Made by a program: the position numbers and the translations under genes. From positions 36,890,001-36,954,000 of the forward strand of contig OX467082.1 of NCBI GenBank assembly GCA_950106755.1: 64,000 nucleotides of DNA, read 5' to 3'. Shown here one piece after another: positions 61,201 to 64,000 of this stretch; position 1 is the stretch's first letter; every line of letters begins with the position of its first letter. The stretch is from Climacium dendroides. Its lineage: Eukaryota; Streptophyta; Bryopsida; Hypnales; Climaciaceae. The notes under the pieces are model-generated. The model was not told the DNA's origin, ran no database searches, and saw only the letters and a program-made list of their open reading frames with translations.

Positions 61201-61608
61201 CTTTATTAATTTTTATCTTCTTATTTTAGGAACAATGTACCTCAAGACCTATCCAGTATTCTAAAAGTCCCTACGTTCCCTCAAACTTCAAAAAGGAAGC
61301 AAAAAAATCCAAAAAGGTTGAATCCGCATGAAAAATGTCTTACTTCAGAGAAATTTACTTTGGAGAGACAAAAAGCAATACAAGAAGTAGAGGACAAGTT
61401 TAATGAGAAATTAGAAATGAGGAAGAAAAAAGCAGATCTTGCAAAGTCAAGAAAAGATGAAAAAATTCAGAGGCAAAAGGACGCACAACTGAAGAAAAAA
61501 GTGAAGCAGGAAGAAATAGGGATCAAGAAGAAAGAAAAGCAAGGAATATCAACAGTCAAGAAAAGGCCTACATTTGTTACACCTATAGCTACTAACATGC
61601 ACGGTTAG
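58245..61608 (+). pseudogene. pogo-type DDE transposase with embedded Ulp1/SENP-like C48 protease domain
   Basis: Exons 58245-59512, 59616-60228, 60318-60437, 60557-60650, 60748-60867, 60982-61124 and 61230-61608 join in frame at all six GT-AG introns. One extra base near 58905-58920 and a TAG at 60134-60136 break the frame; without that base the exons total 912 codons. Order: basic N terminus; psq/CENP-B-type helix-turn-helix (GMWTEELMQTTIQCIKSGQR, SSIRDWMSGKTKS); DDE core with Asp in WNMDETGVQ (D216), LLILDGHCSHVS and MQPLDVSCFKPFK; FKAT/SIFPINSKAM across intron 1; an acidic linker; a Ulp1-like fold (CLTDMIVDFYLKYKERKYKW, HFFNSFFFRKL, RGHWSLIVMCYLGNTTTNP, CILHLNSM, VPQQPESNVTDCGIYLLKNM); and a Lys/Glu coiled-coil tail. 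His (HW), Gln and Cys (DCG) are kept, but the expected catalytic Asp is Asn (LHLNS). Likely a transposon protein with SUMO-protease ancestry, now damaged. A read-through of two adjacent genes is the alternative. Confidence 0.8.
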
Positions 61609-62185
61609 TGATTGATACAATGATTTGATAATGCCATACATAGTTGTGCACCTATTTGGTGAAAGGTCACAACTTTTTAATGAAAAATTCATTTTTTCAA
61701 GTGGACAATAGTATCATCTAAGTCACTAATGATATTCAAAAAAAAATTACGATTTTTTTGATACCCAACCTGTGAAAATCACTCTTGAAATCAAATGTGC
61801 GCAGTCATTGGCCTGTCTACAATAGCTATTGTTCTTGACGAACAACACATGGAATTTGTTTGAAACATTATTCTGACCTTCATCACATTGTATTATAAGG
61901 TATAATGGTGGAAATTTTTTGCCAAATTTATTTACACTCCATACTACATCAAATTTTAGAAATGGATGTTGTTCTAAATGAGGGTTTGAAAAGGTATAGG
62001 ATTCTTCTCCCAATATCAAACAATCCTATAACAAATTGAATGTATATGGCCCAAGCAAAGCTAAACTCTTTCATGATTTGTGTTTCAAAGCATCAATGTT
62101 CATACATTCGAACCCATCTTTGCATTCATGTCCATGTATATGGGCATGTCCTTATGTCCTCACGCATCCTTGTATTTGCATCCAT
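61609..62185. other. downstream part of the insertion in the Helitron
   Basis: No recognised domain. A 90-codon minus-strand frame (61747-62019) has no known family. The right boundary of the pogo-Ulp1 segment should lie here, before Helitron coding resumes. Confidence 0.4.
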
Positions 62186-64000
62186 ACTAGTATCATCAAT
62201 GTGGTGGAGATTTACAACGGATAAAGAAAATTCATCCAATTTATGATGCTTTATCCTATCCTTTGTTATTTTTAGATGGTCAATGCAGGTGATCACCTAC
62301 TTTTAAAGTAAATATTGGAGTGACTTTAAAGTCATTTGTGTTTCAAAAGCAGCTTGAATTTAATGTACTATATAGGGTTGGTAGGTTATTCCAGCAATAT
62401 GTAGTAGATTGATATTTGCGTGTAGAACACAAAAATCTACTTTTCATTAGACAACATCATGCAAAATTTCATGCAAAATGTTATTAGGGGATTGTAGATG
62501 CTATGTAGGAAGACAATAGAACACACATTGGACGTTGCATTGTTTTACTTGCGACATTCATCAGATCCCCTCGATACATGCAAAAAAATTCATGATAATA
62601 TGTTTTTAATTAGAGTTTTAGGCAAACCAGATTTGTTTGTAACAATGACGTGTAATCCAACTTGGTCTGAGATCATTGATGAGCTTGAGCTAGGTCAAAG
62701 TCCTCCCCATCGTCTAGATGTTGATGTGCATGTCTTTGAGTTCAAATTAACCTCTAAATGCATTGGACTATGTTTTCACCAAAAACACTCCAAAATTGCC
62801 ATTTTTAAAATAAGTACCAAATTTTAGGGAAAAACTTTTTTTAGACACATGTAACCATAAGATCTTGAAGTACACTTGTTTGAAAAGATGTGGGAAAAAT
62901 TTCAGAAATTTCCAACCCGTAGATTGCAAGTTATTAGCATTTGAATTTACAAAAATCTTTTTTTGTCCCTACAAAAAATCGGGCAGCTACACTTCACAAG
63001 TCACATTTGTATGAAAAAATGTCCAAAATGGTGGTTACTCTTTGAATTCATTCTTCAAGGCAAGTTGGCTACATGATTAAAAATTTTTAGATCATTTGGA
63101 ATTGTACAACATATAGGAAAAAATAGTAAGTAGAAAAAATAGACAATTATTCAAAACACTAAATTATTAAGAATTTATTTATGGAATTGAAAAATGAGAA
63201 TCCCAATGGTTTTAATGTTGTAATATACAATATATATCTTAAGATTTTATTTTTTTCAAAAAATATTGAAAATTGAATTCAATAAAAGACTCCAAAGTTT
63301 ATTTTAGAGTCGAGAATCCATAAGTGTCCCCAAACTAAATTTGCTCATAATTTTCATCTCATAAATCAAAATGGAATGATTTGAAGCTTTTCATTCATAT
63401 TTATATATATGAATATATATAAAGTTGAGCATTTAGGGGTTAAGAGCAATGATGGACGAAATCACAAAGAAGAATGTATTGGGAGAGACAATTGTTTTTT
63501 GTTACACTATTGAATTTCAAAAGTGTGGTCTCTCTCATGCTCACATTCTTCTTTGGTTGAAAGACAAAATCGACAATTGTGACCTTCTAGATAGACTTGT
63601 ATATGCTCAGATTTCAGATTTGGATAAACAACTGTGATTTTATGCCACGGTTACTAAGTACATGATGCATAGTCCATGCGGTTTGGGTAATCCCAATTGT
63701 CCATGTATGGAGGATGGAAAATGTTGTAAACATTATTCAATGCAAATTCGAGATACTATCGAGATGGATGGTGACAGTTATATTTTGTATCGTTGTCGAA
63801 ATCATAGTCGGTCTATTGAAAAACACACATGGTCAGATTGTTCATTTGAACAATCGATGGGTTGTGCTATACAACCCATATTTTAGTAGGCCGTTTTAAT
63901 TGTCATATTAATATGGAGGTTTGCAATTCAATAAAACTATCAAATACCTCCATAAGTATATTTTTAATGGTTCAGATTATGGCATTGTAAAAACGAATGA
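62186..64000 (+). pseudogene. Helitron Rep/helicase gene, central part, runs off the window
   Basis: Coding resumes with GGDLQRIKKIHPIYDALSYP then LLF, continues QLEFNVLYRVGRLFQQYVVD, VEHKNLLFIRQHH and SPRYMQ, then after a frame change VLGKPDLFVTMTCNPTWSEI, the conserved Helitron motif. After the 62751-63439 insertion it goes on with EITKKNVLGETIVFCYTIEF, QKCGLSHAHILLWLKDKI (the region of the HUH/rolling-circle domain), MHSPCGLGNPNCPCMEDGKC, VVLYNPYFSRPFNCHINMEV and IKYLHKYIFNGSDYG at the right edge. Several stops and frame changes show decay. The helicase part is expected beyond 64000. Confidence 0.85.
62751..63439 (+). mobile_element. 689-bp TTAA element inserted in the Helitron gene
   Basis: TTAA at 62747-62750 and 63440-63443. 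Left end CCTCTAAATGCATTGGACTATG, right end GAGCATTTAGGGG. The interior matches 20516-21429 (GGCAGCTACACTTCACAAG, GTCCAAAATGGTGGTTACTC). Coding on both sides joins in frame if the element and one TTAA are removed (VFEFK then LRAMMDEITKK), which directly supports a TTAA target duplication. Confidence 0.88.

Noticed and set aside
61747..62019. 90-codon minus-strand frame between pogo-Ulp1 and the Helitron
   Set aside because: No recognised family and no context; could be chance.

Overview
The window is nuclear DNA of a land plant. Spliced genes with GT-AG introns, a plant 60S ribosomal protein L11 gene, a plant-specific AP2/ERF factor and Helitron, hAT, pogo and CACTA-type elements all point that way. 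Genes sit in short islands of higher GC, separated by long AT-rich stretches made of transposable elements. The species cannot be named from the sequence; the low gene density and the element mix would suit a large-genome plant, perhaps a seedless lineage (inference). LAYOUT: 1-2045 is gene-poor, with one tRNA-like SINE candidate. 2046-3629 is RPL11 in five exons. 5394-7673 is a hAT transposase gene with one in-frame stop and an altered first catalytic Asp. 8219-10832 holds small MITEs and an orphan 3' exon. 11339-15436 is a three-copy tandem repeat followed by a six-exon LRR gene. 15437-23490 is repeat DNA. 23491-34443 is two adjacent copies of a ~5 kb block that have since gained different insertions. 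34443-42170 is more repeats. 42526-43605 is an intronless ERF-type transcription factor with a CAGTTGA array in its leader. 43606-56180 is repeats. 56181-64000 is a decayed Helitron replication/helicase gene, split by a 5 kb segment and again by a 689-bp element, and running off the right edge. MAIN OBSERVATIONS: (1) The segment inside the Helitron (58245-61608) encodes a pogo-type DDE transposase whose reading frame runs, across introns, into a Ulp1/SENP-like C48 cysteine protease domain and then a lysine-rich coiled-coil tail of the kind pogo transposases end with. It carries one frameshift, one stop and a D-to-N change at the expected catalytic Asp. A pogo transposase with an embedded SUMO-protease domain is the best candidate here for an undescribed arrangement. 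(2) At least a dozen elements of about 0.15-1.4 kb begin CCC, end GGG and are bounded by TTAA. TTAA duplications with CCY termini are the signature of the piggyBac superfamily. One copy lies in the Helitron coding region and its removal with a single TTAA restores the frame. (3) The duplicated block gives internal empty sites: a hairpin hAT-type MITE is in copy A only, a Mutator-type MITE is in copy B only, and both copies carry tandem Helitron-like ends. The housekeeping and regulatory genes (RPL11, LRR, ERF) look intact and independent of one another. The rest is a record of nested transposition.
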